DNA of 64,000 nt from JACPUX01 sp964517465 (GTDB lineage: Bacteria; Pseudomonadota; Gammaproteobacteria; Burkholderiales; Casimicrobiaceae). Position 1 is the stretch's first letter, and each line of letters opens with the position of its first letter. The notes beneath the pieces were generated by a model. That model was not told where the DNA came from. It did no database searches and worked only from the letters and a program-made list of their open reading frames with translations. The position numbers were made by a program, and so were the translations under genes. Positions 34,068-43,939 of this stretch are shown piece after piece. The DNA lies in contig CAZFEK010000005.1 of the NCBI GenBank assembly GCA_964517465.1, positions 49,320 through 113,319 of the forward strand, given 5' to 3'.

Positions 34068-34281
34068 CGTTTTCCCCAAGCCGGTGCAAAGACTCGTGGC
34101 TTCTGGCAATTAAAGCACCCGAGCCAGCCCGAGCGGGCAGCGCCCGGGCATGCAGCGCGGCAACTGGCAAAAGCTGAAAAGCGGGCATCGCGCGCGCGAT
34201 TTGGCCACTGGGTCGTTCGCCCCCGCTTCATCCCGCCGCTGCGGCTTGCCGGTTTCTGCGGCTTGGCCGTGACGGCGCGAG

Positions 34282-35592
34282 CTAGCGGGACACATCTTGC
34301 AGCCTCAGTCCTGCGCGCTCGGCAAGGGTCGAAAAACCAGGGAAAGAGGTCGCGACATTGGCGCAATCGGCCACTTCTATCGGACCTTCGGCGCGCAGTG
34401 CGGCCATGGCAAAAGACATCGCCGGTCGATGGTCGCCGCAGCTGTCCACTCGCCCTCCCCGGATGCGCCCACCGGCGATGACGATGCCGTCTTGGGTGGG
34501 CTGGGCACTCACGCCGAGGGCCTGCAGGCCTTCGGCCATCACCTGAATGCGGTCGCTTTCTTTGACGCGCAGTTCTTCGGCGCCGGTGAGGCGCGTCACC
34601 CCTTGGGCGCAAGCCGCCGCGATGAAAAGCGCGGGAAACTCGTCGATCGCGAGCGGCACCAGCGCTTGCGGGATGTCGATACCGTGGAGCGGCGCGTGCT
34701 TGACGCGCAGATCCGCCACCGGCTCACCTCCGACCAAGCGCTCGTTTTCTACACTCAGATCCGCGCCCATCAGGCGAAGTATGTCGATGACCCCGGTGCG
34801 GGTGGGATTGATTCCGACGTGGCGCAAAATAAGCTCTGAACCGGGGGCAATCGCCGCCCCGACGAGAAAAAACGCGGCCGAGGAGATGTCCGCCGGCACG
34901 TCGATGCGCGTCGCGCGCAGCGTGCCTCCTCCTTCCAGCGATACCGATGAACCGCGGCGCTCGACGGCGTAGCCGAAAGCTCCGAGCATGCGCTCGGAGT
35001 GGTCCCGCGTGGGCGCGGGCTCGACGACTTCGGTGCGGCCTTGGGCATAAAGCCCTGCCAGCAGCAGCGCGGACTTCACTTGGGCGCTGGCGATGGGCAT
35101 CTCGTAGCGCAGGCCGCGCAAGGGACCGGCCGCTTGCAGACGCACGGGGGGGCGGCCGCCCGCTGCGGTTTCGATGCGAGCGCCCATTTGCCGCAGAGGC
35201 AGGGCTACCCGATTCATGGGTCGCTGGTTGAGGCTGGGGTCGCCGGTCAATTCCACCGGGAAGTTCTGCCCAGCCAACAAACCGCAGAGCAGGCGCATCG
35301 AAGTGCCCGAATTGCCGCAATACAAGGCGCCCGCCGGAGCCCTGAGGCCCCGCAAGCCTCGACCGTGCACCGTGACTCGGCCGGCGACCGGTCCCTCGAT
35401 GGTCACCCCCATGGCCCGAAAGGCATTCATGGTGGCCAGCGCATCTTCGCCTTCCAAAAAACCTTGGACTTCGCTGATGCCTTCGGCGATCGAACCCAGC
35501 ATGATGGCGCGGTGGGAAATCGATTTATCGCCAGGCACGCGGATCTCGCCCCGCAGGGCCCCGCCGGGCTGGACATGGAATTCGAGGTTCAT
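34282..35592 (-). CDS. aroA: 3-phosphoshikimate 1-carboxyvinyltransferase (EPSP synthase)
   Basis: 436 residues from the ATG at 35592. PGDKSISHRAIMLGSIAEG near residue 17, GNSGTSMRLL near 91 and the C-terminal DHRPAMSFAMAALRAEG are the substrate-binding signatures. It makes EPSP in the shikimate pathway. Its ATG overlaps the tyrA stop (ATGA). Confidence 0.97.
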   Translation of the reverse strand: MNLEFHVQPGGALRGEIRVPGDKSISHRAIMLGSIAEGISEVQGFLEGEDALATMNAFRAMGVTIEGPVAGRVTVHGRGLRGLRAPAGALYCGNSGTSMRLLCGLLAGQNFPVELTGDPSLNQRPMNRVALPLRQMGARIETAAGGRPPVRLQAAGPLRGLRYEMPIASAQVKSALLLAGLYAQGRTEVVEPAPTRDHSERMLGAFGYAVERRGSSVSLEGGGTLRATRIDVPADISSAAFFLVGAAIAPGSELILRHVGINPTRTGVIDILRLMGADLSVENERLVGGEPVADLRVKHAPLHGIDIPQALVPLAIDEFPALFIAAACAQGVTRLTGAEELRVKESDRIQVMAEGLQALGVSAQPTQDGIVIAGGRIRGGRVDSCGDHRPAMSFAMAALRAEGPIEVADCANVATSFPGFSTLAERAGLRLQDVSR

Positions 35593-36479
35593 GGTTTCGT
35601 TTGGGGCAATCCGGCCAGCCATGCGTTGCGCGCCGTGCGAGCGCGATGAAAGGCGTGTTCCAGGCCGGGGCCGTCATGGGCGGCCAGGAGTTCGTCGATG
35701 CGCGCCAGCTCGGTCTGGAAGCGGGCGATTTCTTCGCGCACCGCGCCGGCATTGGCCAGGCAGATGTCGCGCCACATTTCCGGGTGGCTGCTGGCAATGC
35801 GAGTGAAATCACGGAATCCGCTGGCGGCAAAGCGAAAATACTCCTCGCTGTCCGGCCGGGATTCGAGTTCGCTCACCAGGGTGAAGGCCAGGAGATGCGG
35901 CAAATGGCTCACCGCGGCAAAAATCTCGTCATGCCGATCCGGGGCGAGTTCTCGAATCTGCGCGCCGCAGGCCTGCCACAGCTCGGCTACCCGCTGTTTG
36001 GCTGCCGGCAGGGTCTCCGCCAAGGGCGCCAGAACTACATTGCGCTGCCGGTAGAGCTCGGGAAAGGCCGCCTCGGCACCACTGAACTCGGTGCCCGCAA
36101 TCGGATGGGCAGGAACGAACCAGGGCAAATGATTCGGGAGAAACTTGCGCGCGAAGGCGACGACGTCTTGCTTGGTGCTCCCACCGTCGGTGACGATGGT
36201 GCCGGCGCGCAAATGTGGTGCCATGGCCGAGAACACAGGGCCCATTTGAGCCACGGGGGTCGCAACCAGCACCAGATCCGTTTCCGCCAGGGCCTCTTTC
36301 CAGTCGGCGGTGGCGCGGTCGATGATGCCTCGTTGCATGGCCTTGGCCAGGTTCTCCGGGCTACGCCCTACGCCTAGCACGCTTTTCACCAAACCCGCCT
36401 GGCGCAGCGCAAGGGCAAAGGAACCGCCGATCAGGCCGACGCCGACCACCGCGAGCTGGTTTAAGGGCAGCACGCTCAT
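35589..36479 (-). CDS. tyrA: Prephenate/arogenate dehydrogenase
   Basis: 296 residues. The NAD site LAVVGVGLIGGSFALALRQAG is at the start. Catalytic region stretches such as VTDGGSTKQDVV, PAHPIAGTEFSG and HDEIFAAVSHLPHLLAFTLV are complete. It produces the tyrosine precursor and lacks a fused chorismate mutase. The ATG at 36479 was chosen since the upstream frame is inside hisC. Confidence 0.95.
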   Translation of the reverse strand: MSVLPLNQLAVVGVGLIGGSFALALRQAGLVKSVLGVGRSPENLAKAMQRGIIDRATADWKEALAETDLVLVATPVAQMGPVFSAMAPHLRAGTIVTDGGSTKQDVVAFARKFLPNHLPWFVPAHPIAGTEFSGAEAAFPELYRQRNVVLAPLAETLPAAKQRVAELWQACGAQIRELAPDRHDEIFAAVSHLPHLLAFTLVSELESRPDSEEYFRFAASGFRDFTRIASSHPEMWRDICLANAGAVREEIARFQTELARIDELLAAHDGPGLEHAFHRARTARNAWLAGLPQTKP

Positions 36480-36487
36480 CCCGCGCT

Positions 36488-37585
36488 TCAGGCCCTTAGC
36501 GCCCCGGGCAAGGCTGCCAGCAAGCGTTCGTTTTCTTCCGGCAGGCCGACGGTGATGCGAAGGTACTCGGGCATGCCGTAGTTGGCAACCGGGCGCACGA
36601 TGATGCCGGCTCGCAAAAGCGCCTGGTAGACCTTGGGAGCATCCCCCACTTTGGCGCAAATGAAGTTCCCGGCCGAAGGGACATAGGCCACGCCCAGTTT
36701 CTCAAATCCGGCGATCAACTGCTTCAGGCCGGCTGCGTTTTCACGCCGGCTGGCTTCGAGATAGGCCGTATCACCCAGCGCGGCGTGCGCCGCAACGAGA
36801 GCCAGGCTGTTGACATTGAAGGGTTGGCGCACCCGGTTCAGCAGGTCGGCCACTTCGGGGCGCATCAGGCCGTAACCGACGCGCAGGGCGGCAAGTCCGT
36901 AAGCTTTCGAGAAGGTGCGCGTCACCATCAGGTTGGGAAAGCGCTTGACCCAGGCTGCGCTGTGCATTTCGTGCCCGGCCGGAAGGTACTCGTTGTAGGC
37001 TTCGTCAAGCACCACCAGCACATCCTGCGCAATGCTGGCAATGAAGGATTCGAGCACCGCGGGATCGATCCAAGTCCCGGTCGGGTTGTTGGGGTTCGCC
37101 ACGAATACCACGCGCGTGTCGGCGCCGATGGCGGCCTTCATCGCGGCCAGGTCATGGCCAAAGTCTTTGGCCGGCACTTCGATGCGAGTAGCGCCGCGCG
37201 CTTGGGTAGCCAAAGGATAGACCGCAAAAGCATGTTGGGAATAGACGGCCGAAACCCCGGGATGCAGGAACACCAGGCTCGCCATTTCCAGCAAATCGTT
37301 CGAGCCGTTGCCCAGCACGATCCACTCGGCCGGCAAGTCGAAACGCCGGCTCAAGGCCGCTTTGAGTTCGAAGCCGTTGCCGTCGGGATAACGCGTCAGC
37401 TCAGCCAAAGCCGCTTGAATGGCCTTGATCGCTGCGGGACTAGGTCCGCGGGGATTTTCATTCGAAGCGAGCTTGATGATGTCGGACAGACCCAATTCGC
37501 GGGCCAGTTCGGAAATCGGCTTGCCCGGCTGATAGGGTTGTATCGCCTGGATATATTGGGGAGCGACAGTTTTAATATCAGCCAT
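36488..37585 (-). CDS. hisC: Histidinol-phosphate / aromatic aminotransferase
   Basis: 365 residues of the class I/II PLP aminotransferases. The lysine that binds PLP is in VTRTFSKAYGLAALRVGYG near residue 227, and SNENPRGPS and NPNNPTGTW are typical. The location between pheA and tyrA is that of the broad-specificity HisC homologue of the mixed-function supraoperon, which may serve phenylalanine and tyrosine synthesis as well as histidine. Confidence 0.93.
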   Translation of the reverse strand: MADIKTVAPQYIQAIQPYQPGKPISELARELGLSDIIKLASNENPRGPSPAAIKAIQAALAELTRYPDGNGFELKAALSRRFDLPAEWIVLGNGSNDLLEMASLVFLHPGVSAVYSQHAFAVYPLATQARGATRIEVPAKDFGHDLAAMKAAIGADTRVVFVANPNNPTGTWIDPAVLESFIASIAQDVLVVLDEAYNEYLPAGHEMHSAAWVKRFPNLMVTRTFSKAYGLAALRVGYGLMRPEVADLLNRVRQPFNVNSLALVAAHAALGDTAYLEASRRENAAGLKQLIAGFEKLGVAYVPSAGNFICAKVGDAPKVYQALLRAGIIVRPVANYGMPEYLRITVGLPEENERLLAALPGALRA

Positions 37586-37606
37586 TTATGAATCCTTTTA
37601 GATAAA

Positions 37607-38692
37607 TCACTTTAATTTACCAGCCGAGGGATAGGAACCCAGCACCTTCACGTAAGCCGTGGCCTGCCGCAACTCGGAGACCGCGGCGGCAACTTTGGCA
37701 TCGTTCTGGTGCCCTTCAACATCGACAAAAAACACGTACTCCCAAATGCCTGCTTTCGCCGGACGCGATTCCAGCCGGGTCATGCTCACGCCGTTGCGCG
37801 CAAAGGGCTCGAGCAGGTGGTAGACCGCGCCGGGGCGATTGGGCGCGGAGAGCACCAGCGAGGTCTTGTCTTGGCCGGAGGGAGCGACCTCTTGCGCGCC
37901 CAGAATCCAGAACCGGGTGGTGTTATTGGGCTCATCCTCGAGGTGAGGCACCAAGATCTCGAGCCCATAAATCAGCGCGGCATTTTCGCCCGCGATCGCC
38001 GCCGCATCACTATCGAGCGCCGCCAGGCGCGCCGCCTCGGCATTGCTAGCAACCGGAACACGTTGCGCTTCGGGCAAGTGGCGCAACAGCCAATCCTGGC
38101 ATTGGGCAAAAGACTGAGGGTGTGAATAGACGCGCTTGAGCGCGGCGAGATTTCCTGCCCGGCTGAGGAGGTTCTGCTGTACCCGCAACTCGATTTCGCC
38201 GCAGACCCGAAGCGAGGATTGCGGCATCAGGTCCAGCGTTCGACCGACCGCGCCTTCGGTGGAGTTCTCAACCGGCACCACGGCGTAATCGGCCCGCCCG
38301 CTTTCCACCGCCCGAATCACTTCGTCGATGCTGGTTTCGGGCGTCGCATCCGGCAGGATTCCGAAATGCCGCTCGACTGCGGCATGGCTGAAGGTGCCCG
38401 GGGGGCCGAGGTAGGACACCCGCAACCGTCTTTCCAATGCGAGGCAGGCGCCGATAACGGTGCGGAAAATGGACTGCACCGCGTCGTCCGGCAAAGGTCC
38501 GGGGTTCTCGGCCGCCACCCGCCGCAGAATCTGGGCTTCCCGCTCGGGCCGATAGGCAGCCGTGCCCCCCTTGATTTGCCCGATGGCATGGGCGTGACTG
38601 GCACGCTCGCTCAGAAGCGCCAGTAGCTGCCGGTCGATACGGTCGATTTCGGCGCGGTGCGCAGCAAGCGCTGCTTGATCGACGTCGGTCAT
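37607..38692 (-). CDS. pheA: Bifunctional chorismate mutase / prephenate dehydratase
   Basis: 361 residues. An AroQ chorismate mutase (IDRIDRQLLALLSERASHAHAIGQIK) is followed by a prephenate dehydratase domain (VSYLGPPGTFSHAAVERHFG, then PVENSTEGAVGRTLDLM) and an ACT domain with the phenylalanine-binding ESRPAK motif near residue 307. Thus feedback inhibition by phenylalanine is likely. It follows the serA-like gene by 7 bases. Confidence 0.96.
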   Translation of the reverse strand: MTDVDQAALAAHRAEIDRIDRQLLALLSERASHAHAIGQIKGGTAAYRPEREAQILRRVAAENPGPLPDDAVQSIFRTVIGACLALERRLRVSYLGPPGTFSHAAVERHFGILPDATPETSIDEVIRAVESGRADYAVVPVENSTEGAVGRTLDLMPQSSLRVCGEIELRVQQNLLSRAGNLAALKRVYSHPQSFAQCQDWLLRHLPEAQRVPVASNAEAARLAALDSDAAAIAGENAALIYGLEILVPHLEDEPNNTTRFWILGAQEVAPSGQDKTSLVLSAPNRPGAVYHLLEPFARNGVSMTRLESRPAKAGIWEYVFFVDVEGHQNDAKVAAAVSELRQATAYVKVLGSYPSAGKLK

Positions 38693-38699
38693 GACGATT

Positions 38700-39893
38700 T
38701 CAGCCGCCGGTTGCCCCCGCCGGCAGATAGCGCACCGACAGCACGCCAGTGATGGCTTTGATTTGTTGGATCACTTCAGGCGTGACTGGGCTATCGACAT
38801 CGACCAGGGTATAGGCGAGGTCTCCCTTGGACTTGTTGAGCATGTTGTGGATGTTGAGGCCGGCAGCGGCAAGCGCAGTCGAAATCTGACCCACCATATT
38901 GGGCACGTTGGAATTGGCGATGCCCAAGCGAAATGGCGACTCGCGGCTCATCACCACACCGGGAAGATTGACAGCATTCTGGATGTTGCCGTGTTCGAGG
39001 TAATCCCGCAGCTGGTCGACCACCATCACCGCCGAATTGTCTTCCGCTTCCCGCGTCGATGCGCCCAGATGCGGCAGTGCCACCACACCCGGCTTGCCCT
39101 GCAGGCGCTCGGCGGGAAAGTCGCAGATGTAGTACTTCAACCGCCGGGTTTCGAGCGCCTGGGCCACGGCAGCGTCATCCACGACTTCGGCGCGGGCGAA
39201 GTTCAGCAGTATCGCCCCCGGCGGCAACAAATCGAGCCTTCGGGCATCGATCAGCCTCTTGGTGGCCGGCACCAGGGGCACATGGACGGTGAGGAATTGC
39301 GCGGCGCGCAGAAGCTCTTCCAGAGAATGGGCCTTGCGCACTTGCGCCGGCAAGCTCCAGGCGGCATCGACCGTGATCTCCGGATCGAAGCCCATCACAT
39401 TCATGCCGAGCTTGATGCCGGCATCCGCCACCAGGGCGCCGATTTTGCCTAGACCCACGACACCCAGGGTATGGCCCGGCAACTCGATTCCCGCAAAATG
39501 TTTCTTGCCCTCTTCCACTTTTTCGTGCAGCGCCTTGTCGTCGCCGCTCAGGCCACGCACGAAGTCGAGCGCCGGCCCGATGTTGCGGGCCGCCAGCAAC
39601 ATGCCCGCGAGCACCAGTTCTTTCACCGCGTTGGCATTCGCCCCCGGGGCATTGAATACCGGCACGCCGCGTTGGCTCATGGCGGCCACCGGGATATTGT
39701 TGGTGCCGGCCCCGGCCCGCGCGATGGCCTTCACCGAGGCGGGAATGGTCATGGCGTGCATGTCCTGCGAGCGCACCAAGATGGCGTCCGGGTCGGTCAG
39801 CTCTTTGCCCGAAACGTAGTGCGCTTCGGGCAGGCGCTTCAGACCGATGGGCGCAATCTGATTGAGGGTGAGAATGCGAAAGCGCTGCTCCAT
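38700..39893 (-). CDS. serA: D-3-phosphoglycerate dehydrogenase
   Basis: 397 residues. A D-2-hydroxyacid dehydrogenase domain has the NAD site TLGVVGLGKIGALVADAGIKLG near residue 142 and the catalytic His in VALPHLGASTREAEDNSA. A short C-terminal ACT domain (about residues 320-390) provides possible serine control. It makes 3-phosphohydroxypyruvate, the substrate of SerC, whose gene is only 3 bases upstream, so a serine pathway pair sits inside the aromatic supraoperon. Confidence 0.9.
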   Translation of the reverse strand: MEQRFRILTLNQIAPIGLKRLPEAHYVSGKELTDPDAILVRSQDMHAMTIPASVKAIARAGAGTNNIPVAAMSQRGVPVFNAPGANANAVKELVLAGMLLAARNIGPALDFVRGLSGDDKALHEKVEEGKKHFAGIELPGHTLGVVGLGKIGALVADAGIKLGMNVMGFDPEITVDAAWSLPAQVRKAHSLEELLRAAQFLTVHVPLVPATKRLIDARRLDLLPPGAILLNFARAEVVDDAAVAQALETRRLKYYICDFPAERLQGKPGVVALPHLGASTREAEDNSAVMVVDQLRDYLEHGNIQNAVNLPGVVMSRESPFRLGIANSNVPNMVGQISTALAAAGLNIHNMLNKSKGDLAYTLVDVDSPVTPEVIQQIKAITGVLSVRYLPAGATGG

Positions 39894-39896
39894 GGC

Positions 39897-40979
39897 CTAA
39901 CCCTTCTTGGCTTCAAACTCGTGCAAGTACTCGACCAAAGCCTGGACGCCTTCCATCGTCATGGCATTGTAGATCGAAGCGCGCATCCCACCGACCGAGC
40001 GATGGCCCTTGAGTTGCACCATGCCTCTCGCCTTCGCTCCCTTGAGGAACTCTTCATCGAGCGCCTCATCGGGCAGTTTGAAGGGGACATTCATGCGCGA
40101 ACGGTCGGGTTTCGCCACCGGGCTCGAGTAGAAGCTGCTGGAATCCAGAAAATCGTACAGCACCTTGGCTTTGGCGAGGTTGTGCTGTTCGATGGCCGCC
40201 AAGCCGCCCTTGCCCTTCAACCAATCGAACACCAAACCGGCGATGTAGATACCGTAGGTGGAAGGCGTGTTGAGCATGGAATCGTTTTCCGCCTGCTGCT
40301 TGTAGTCGAAAACTGAAGGCGTGATGGCCAGGGCCTGGCCGATGAGGTCTTCTCGAACGATCACCAGGGTGAGGCCGGCCGGACCGATATTTTTTTGCGC
40401 GCCGGCATAGATCAAGCCAAATTTGCTGACCTCGATCGGGCGGGAGAGGATGTTCGAAGACATGTCAGCCACCAGGGGCACGTCTGCGGTGTCCGGCACC
40501 CAGTTGTACTCTACGCCGCCGATCGTCTCATTGGCACAGATGTGCACATAAGCGGCGTCCTTCGATAGCTTCCAGGATTCGCGCGGTGGAACATAGGTGA
40601 AGTTCTTGTCCTCGGCGCTGGCCGCGATGTTGACGGCGCAATATTTCTTCGCTTCCTTGATCGACTTCTTGGACCATTCGCCGGTATTGACGTAATCGGC
40701 CGAGTTTTTGCCGCGGAGCAAATTCATCGGAATGATGGCGTTCTGCCCAATCGCACCGCCCTGCAAGAACAGCACCTTGTAGCTGGCGGGAATGCCCATC
40801 AGCTCGCGCAAGTCGGCTTCGGCCTTCTCGGCGATGCTGATGAACTCCTTGCCGCGATGGCTCATTTCCATCACCGACATGCCGCTGCCGTGCCAATCGA
40901 GCATTTCTTCGGCCGCCCGTTTGAGCACTTCCACCGGCAAAGCTGCCGGACCTGCACTGAAGTTGATGACGCGATTCAT
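39897..40979 (-). CDS. serC: Phosphoserine aminotransferase
   Basis: 360 residues. RVINFSAGPAALPVEVLKRAAEEM and the PLP lysine region LIYAGAQKNIGPAGLTLVIV near residue 197 identify SerC, which also works in pyridoxine synthesis. The start was chosen at the conserved MNRVINFSAGPA. It follows gyrA by 34 bases in the same direction. Confidence 0.97.
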   Translation of the reverse strand: MNRVINFSAGPAALPVEVLKRAAEEMLDWHGSGMSVMEMSHRGKEFISIAEKAEADLRELMGIPASYKVLFLQGGAIGQNAIIPMNLLRGKNSADYVNTGEWSKKSIKEAKKYCAVNIAASAEDKNFTYVPPRESWKLSKDAAYVHICANETIGGVEYNWVPDTADVPLVADMSSNILSRPIEVSKFGLIYAGAQKNIGPAGLTLVIVREDLIGQALAITPSVFDYKQQAENDSMLNTPSTYGIYIAGLVFDWLKGKGGLAAIEQHNLAKAKVLYDFLDSSSFYSSPVAKPDRSRMNVPFKLPDEALDEEFLKGAKARGMVQLKGHRSVGGMRASIYNAMTMEGVQALVEYLHEFEAKKG

Positions 40980-41013
40980 GGTGTAGAACTCCGCTAGGTG
41001 ATTCTCTTGCCGA

Positions 41014-43569
41014 TCAAGATTCTTCGTCGGTCTCGACGACTTTGCCCAAACCCGCCAAACGCTCTCCGGCGCCAAGATTGATCAGCGTGACCCCTTGCGT
41101 GGCTCGGCCCATTTCCCGGATTTCTTTGGCGCGGGTGCGTATCAGTACGCCGCCGGTGGTGATCAACATGATCTCGTCGTCGGCGCTGACCAAGGTGGCG
41201 GCAACAACTTTGCCGTTGCGCGCGGATGTTTGAATGGCGATCATGCCCTGGGTGGCGCGGGCATGGCGGGTGTACTCGACGATAGGCGTGCGTTTGCCGA
41301 AACCGTTCTCCGTTGCCGTCAGCACCGCCTGGTCTTCGCCGTCGGCAACCAGAAGCGCGATCACGGTCTGGCCTTCGGCAAGCTTCATGCCCCTCACCCC
41401 GTGCGCGGCACGGCCCATGGGGCGGACATCGTTCTCGTCGAAACGCACCGCTTTGCCGCCGTCGGAAAAGAGCATCACGTCGTGGGACCCTTCGGTGAGC
41501 GCCACGCCGATCAGATAGTCGCCCTCGTCGAGCCCGACGGCGATGATGCCCGAAGGCCGCGGCCGGGAAAACTCGGAAAGCGCTGTCTTTTTCACCGTGC
41601 CCAAGGCTGTTGCCATAAAGACGTGCTTCGATTCCGAGAACTCTTTCACCGGCAAAATGGCGGTGATTTTCTCGTTGTCCTCCAGCGGCACCAGGTTGTT
41701 GATCGGCTTCCCGCGACTCGACCGCCCGCCTTGCGGCACGTTGTACACTTTGAGCCAATAGACGCGGCCCCGATTCGAGAAACACAGGATGTAGTCGTGG
41801 GTGTTGGCGATGAAAAGCTGGTCGATGAAGTCGTCTTCTTTGGTCGCCGCAGCTTGTTTTCCGCGCCCGCCGCGTTTCTGCGCCCGGTATTCATCGATCG
41901 GCTGGGCCTTGACGTAACCCGAGTGGGTGAGCGTCACCACCATGTCGGCAGGGGTGATGAGGTCCTCCATCGAGAGTTCCTCGCCTTGGGCCAGAATCTC
42001 GGAGCGGCGGTCATCGCCGAACTGCTCGCGCACCGTTTTGAGCTCCTTGACGATGATTTCGGTGACCCGCGCCGGCTTGGCCAGGATATCGAGCAGATCC
42101 GCAATCTGCGCCATCACTTCTTTGTATTCGCCGACGATTTTGTCTTGCTCGAGGCCGGTGAGGCGAGCCAGGCGCAGTTCGAGTATGGCCTGCGCCTGGG
42201 CTTCGGACAGGCGATAACCGCCGTCCTTGCCTTTGCCGGACCAGCCGAATTCGGCCGAAAGGCCTTCCGGGCGCGAGCTGTCCGCGTCGGCCCGGCGGAG
42301 CATCTCCTCCACCAGAGGCGAGCGCCATTGGCGAGCCATCAACTGGACTTTGGCTTCGGCCGGCGTCGGCGCCGCCTTGATCAGAGCGATGATCTCGTCC
42401 ACGTTGGAAAGCGCCACCGCGAGGCCTTCCAAGATGTGGCCTCGCTCCCGCGCCTTGCGCAATTGGAAGCGGGTGCGGCGGACCACCACCTCGCGGCGAT
42501 GGATGATGAAACACTCCAAGAGCTGCTTGAGATTCAAGAGCCGCGGCTGGCCGTCCACCAGAGCCACGGCGTTGATTCCGAAACTGTCCTGAAGCTGTGT
42601 CTGCTTGTACAGATTGTTGAGCACAATTTCGGGCAGCTCGGCGCGCTTGAGCTCAATCACCACGCGCATGCCGGATTTGTCGGATTCGTCGCGCAGATCG
42701 GAAATGCCGTCGATCTTCTTCTCGCGTACCAGCTCGCCGATCCTGACCAACAGGTTGGCTTTGTTGACCTGGTAAGGCAGCTCGTCGACGATGATCGCCT
42801 GACGCCCGCCTTTTTCGAGGTCTTCGAGATGAGTCCGGGCGCGGATGATCACTCGACCGCGCCCGGTGCGGTAGGCCTCCTTGACGCCGTCGGTACCGTA
42901 GATGATGCCGGCGGTGGGGAAGTCCGGCGCGGGGATGATGTCGATCAGTTCATCGATGCCGATGCCCGGATTGGCAAGCAGCGCCAGGCAGCCGTCCACG
43001 ACCTCGCGCAGATTATGAGGCGGGATATTCGTCGCCATGCCGACGGCGATGCCGGATGAGCCGTTGACAAGGAGATTGGGAATCCGCGTCGGCAGAACCG
43101 TCGGCTCCATCTCCTTGCCGTCGTAGTTGGGCACGAAATCGACGGTTTCCTGGTCGATGTCGGCCAAAATCTCACCGGAGATCTTGCGCAGGCGGCACTC
43201 GGTGTAGCGATAGGCCGCCGGGGCATCGCCATCGACGGAACCGAAATTGCCCTGCCCGTCGATCAAGGGATAGCGCAGAGAGAAATCCTGCACCATGCGC
43301 ACCAGCGCCTCGTAGGTAGGCGAGTCGCCGTGCGGGTGATACTTACCGAGCACGTCACCGACCACACGCGCGCATTTCACATAGGGCCGGTTCCACACAT
43401 TGTTGGCCTCGTGCATGGCGAAAAGCACACGACGATGCACCGGTTTCAGTCCGTCGCGCACATCGGGCAAAGCCCGCCCAACGATCACGCTCATCGCGTA
43501 ATCGAGGTAGGAATGCCGCATTTCGGCTTCGAGGCTGACGGGGATAGTTTCTTTGGCGAACTGCTCCAT
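41014..43569 (-). CDS. gyrA: DNA gyrase subunit A
   Basis: 851 residues. The active-site tyrosine is in APAAYRYTECRL. The quinolone-resistance region reads HPHGDSPTYEALVRMVQDF near residue 81; the Ser and Glu at the usual resistance positions are replaced by Ser and Glu-like residues of the common wild type as far as I can see. The C-terminal beta-pinwheel has the GyrA box QKRGGRGKQ. Family start MEQFAKETIPVSLEAEM is at 43569. It heads the supraoperon. Confidence 0.98.
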   Translation of the reverse strand: MEQFAKETIPVSLEAEMRHSYLDYAMSVIVGRALPDVRDGLKPVHRRVLFAMHEANNVWNRPYVKCARVVGDVLGKYHPHGDSPTYEALVRMVQDFSLRYPLIDGQGNFGSVDGDAPAAYRYTECRLRKISGEILADIDQETVDFVPNYDGKEMEPTVLPTRIPNLLVNGSSGIAVGMATNIPPHNLREVVDGCLALLANPGIGIDELIDIIPAPDFPTAGIIYGTDGVKEAYRTGRGRVIIRARTHLEDLEKGGRQAIIVDELPYQVNKANLLVRIGELVREKKIDGISDLRDESDKSGMRVVIELKRAELPEIVLNNLYKQTQLQDSFGINAVALVDGQPRLLNLKQLLECFIIHRREVVVRRTRFQLRKARERGHILEGLAVALSNVDEIIALIKAAPTPAEAKVQLMARQWRSPLVEEMLRRADADSSRPEGLSAEFGWSGKGKDGGYRLSEAQAQAILELRLARLTGLEQDKIVGEYKEVMAQIADLLDILAKPARVTEIIVKELKTVREQFGDDRRSEILAQGEELSMEDLITPADMVVTLTHSGYVKAQPIDEYRAQKRGGRGKQAAATKEDDFIDQLFIANTHDYILCFSNRGRVYWLKVYNVPQGGRSSRGKPINNLVPLEDNEKITAILPVKEFSESKHVFMATALGTVKKTALSEFSRPRPSGIIAVGLDEGDYLIGVALTEGSHDVMLFSDGGKAVRFDENDVRPMGRAAHGVRGMKLAEGQTVIALLVADGEDQAVLTATENGFGKRTPIVEYTRHARATQGMIAIQTSARNGKVVAATLVSADDEIMLITTGGVLIRTRAKEIREMGRATQGVTLINLGAGERLAGLGKVVETDEES

Positions 43570-43786
43570 GGATACTCTGCTTTGAGCCGGCTGCGACAAC
43601 AAAAATATGCCGCCGAAGTCGTAACCGGCGAGTGCTCAAAACGGAGAAGTTTAGCATGACACTCTCGGCATCGTGGGGTCGTCGTTGTGGCTTTGCAGCC
43701 AAAGACGCTGAGCTGATCATCGTCTTGCGTTCGCCAGGAAAGGCCGCGCTTTTTGGTGCCGGCAACGCGAGCGACTTGCCGCGCGT

Positions 43787-43816
43787 TTGGCAAGGGCTTG
43801 ATCGCTATGTTATAGT
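43787..43816 (+). promoter_or_regulatory. Sigma-70-like promoter of the OmpA-family gene
   Basis: TTGGCA (43787-43792) and TATAGT (43811-43816) are separated by 18 bases, and lie in the 370-base divergent gap between gyrA and the ompA-like gene. This would give a 5' leader of about 115 bases. The rest of the gap shows no other gene. Confidence 0.6.
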
Positions 43817-43939
43817 CCGCCCGTCAGGCTGGCTGGATCAAGGAAGGCGCAAGAGGTGCATCAGGGGCGCTTCTTCCAGGCAGAACATCACCGATTCGTG
43901 GTGCGGATCACATTCATTCTTGTGCTAAGGGGCAAAACA

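Noticed and set aside
34068..34281. Small gene between cmk and aroA
   Set aside because: The frames are short, rich in Arg, Pro and Cys, and lack a ribosome binding site; only GC palindromes are seen.
41095..43059. 654-codon open frame on the plus strand across gyrA
   Set aside because: Antisense to gyrA with shadow-like composition and no domain.
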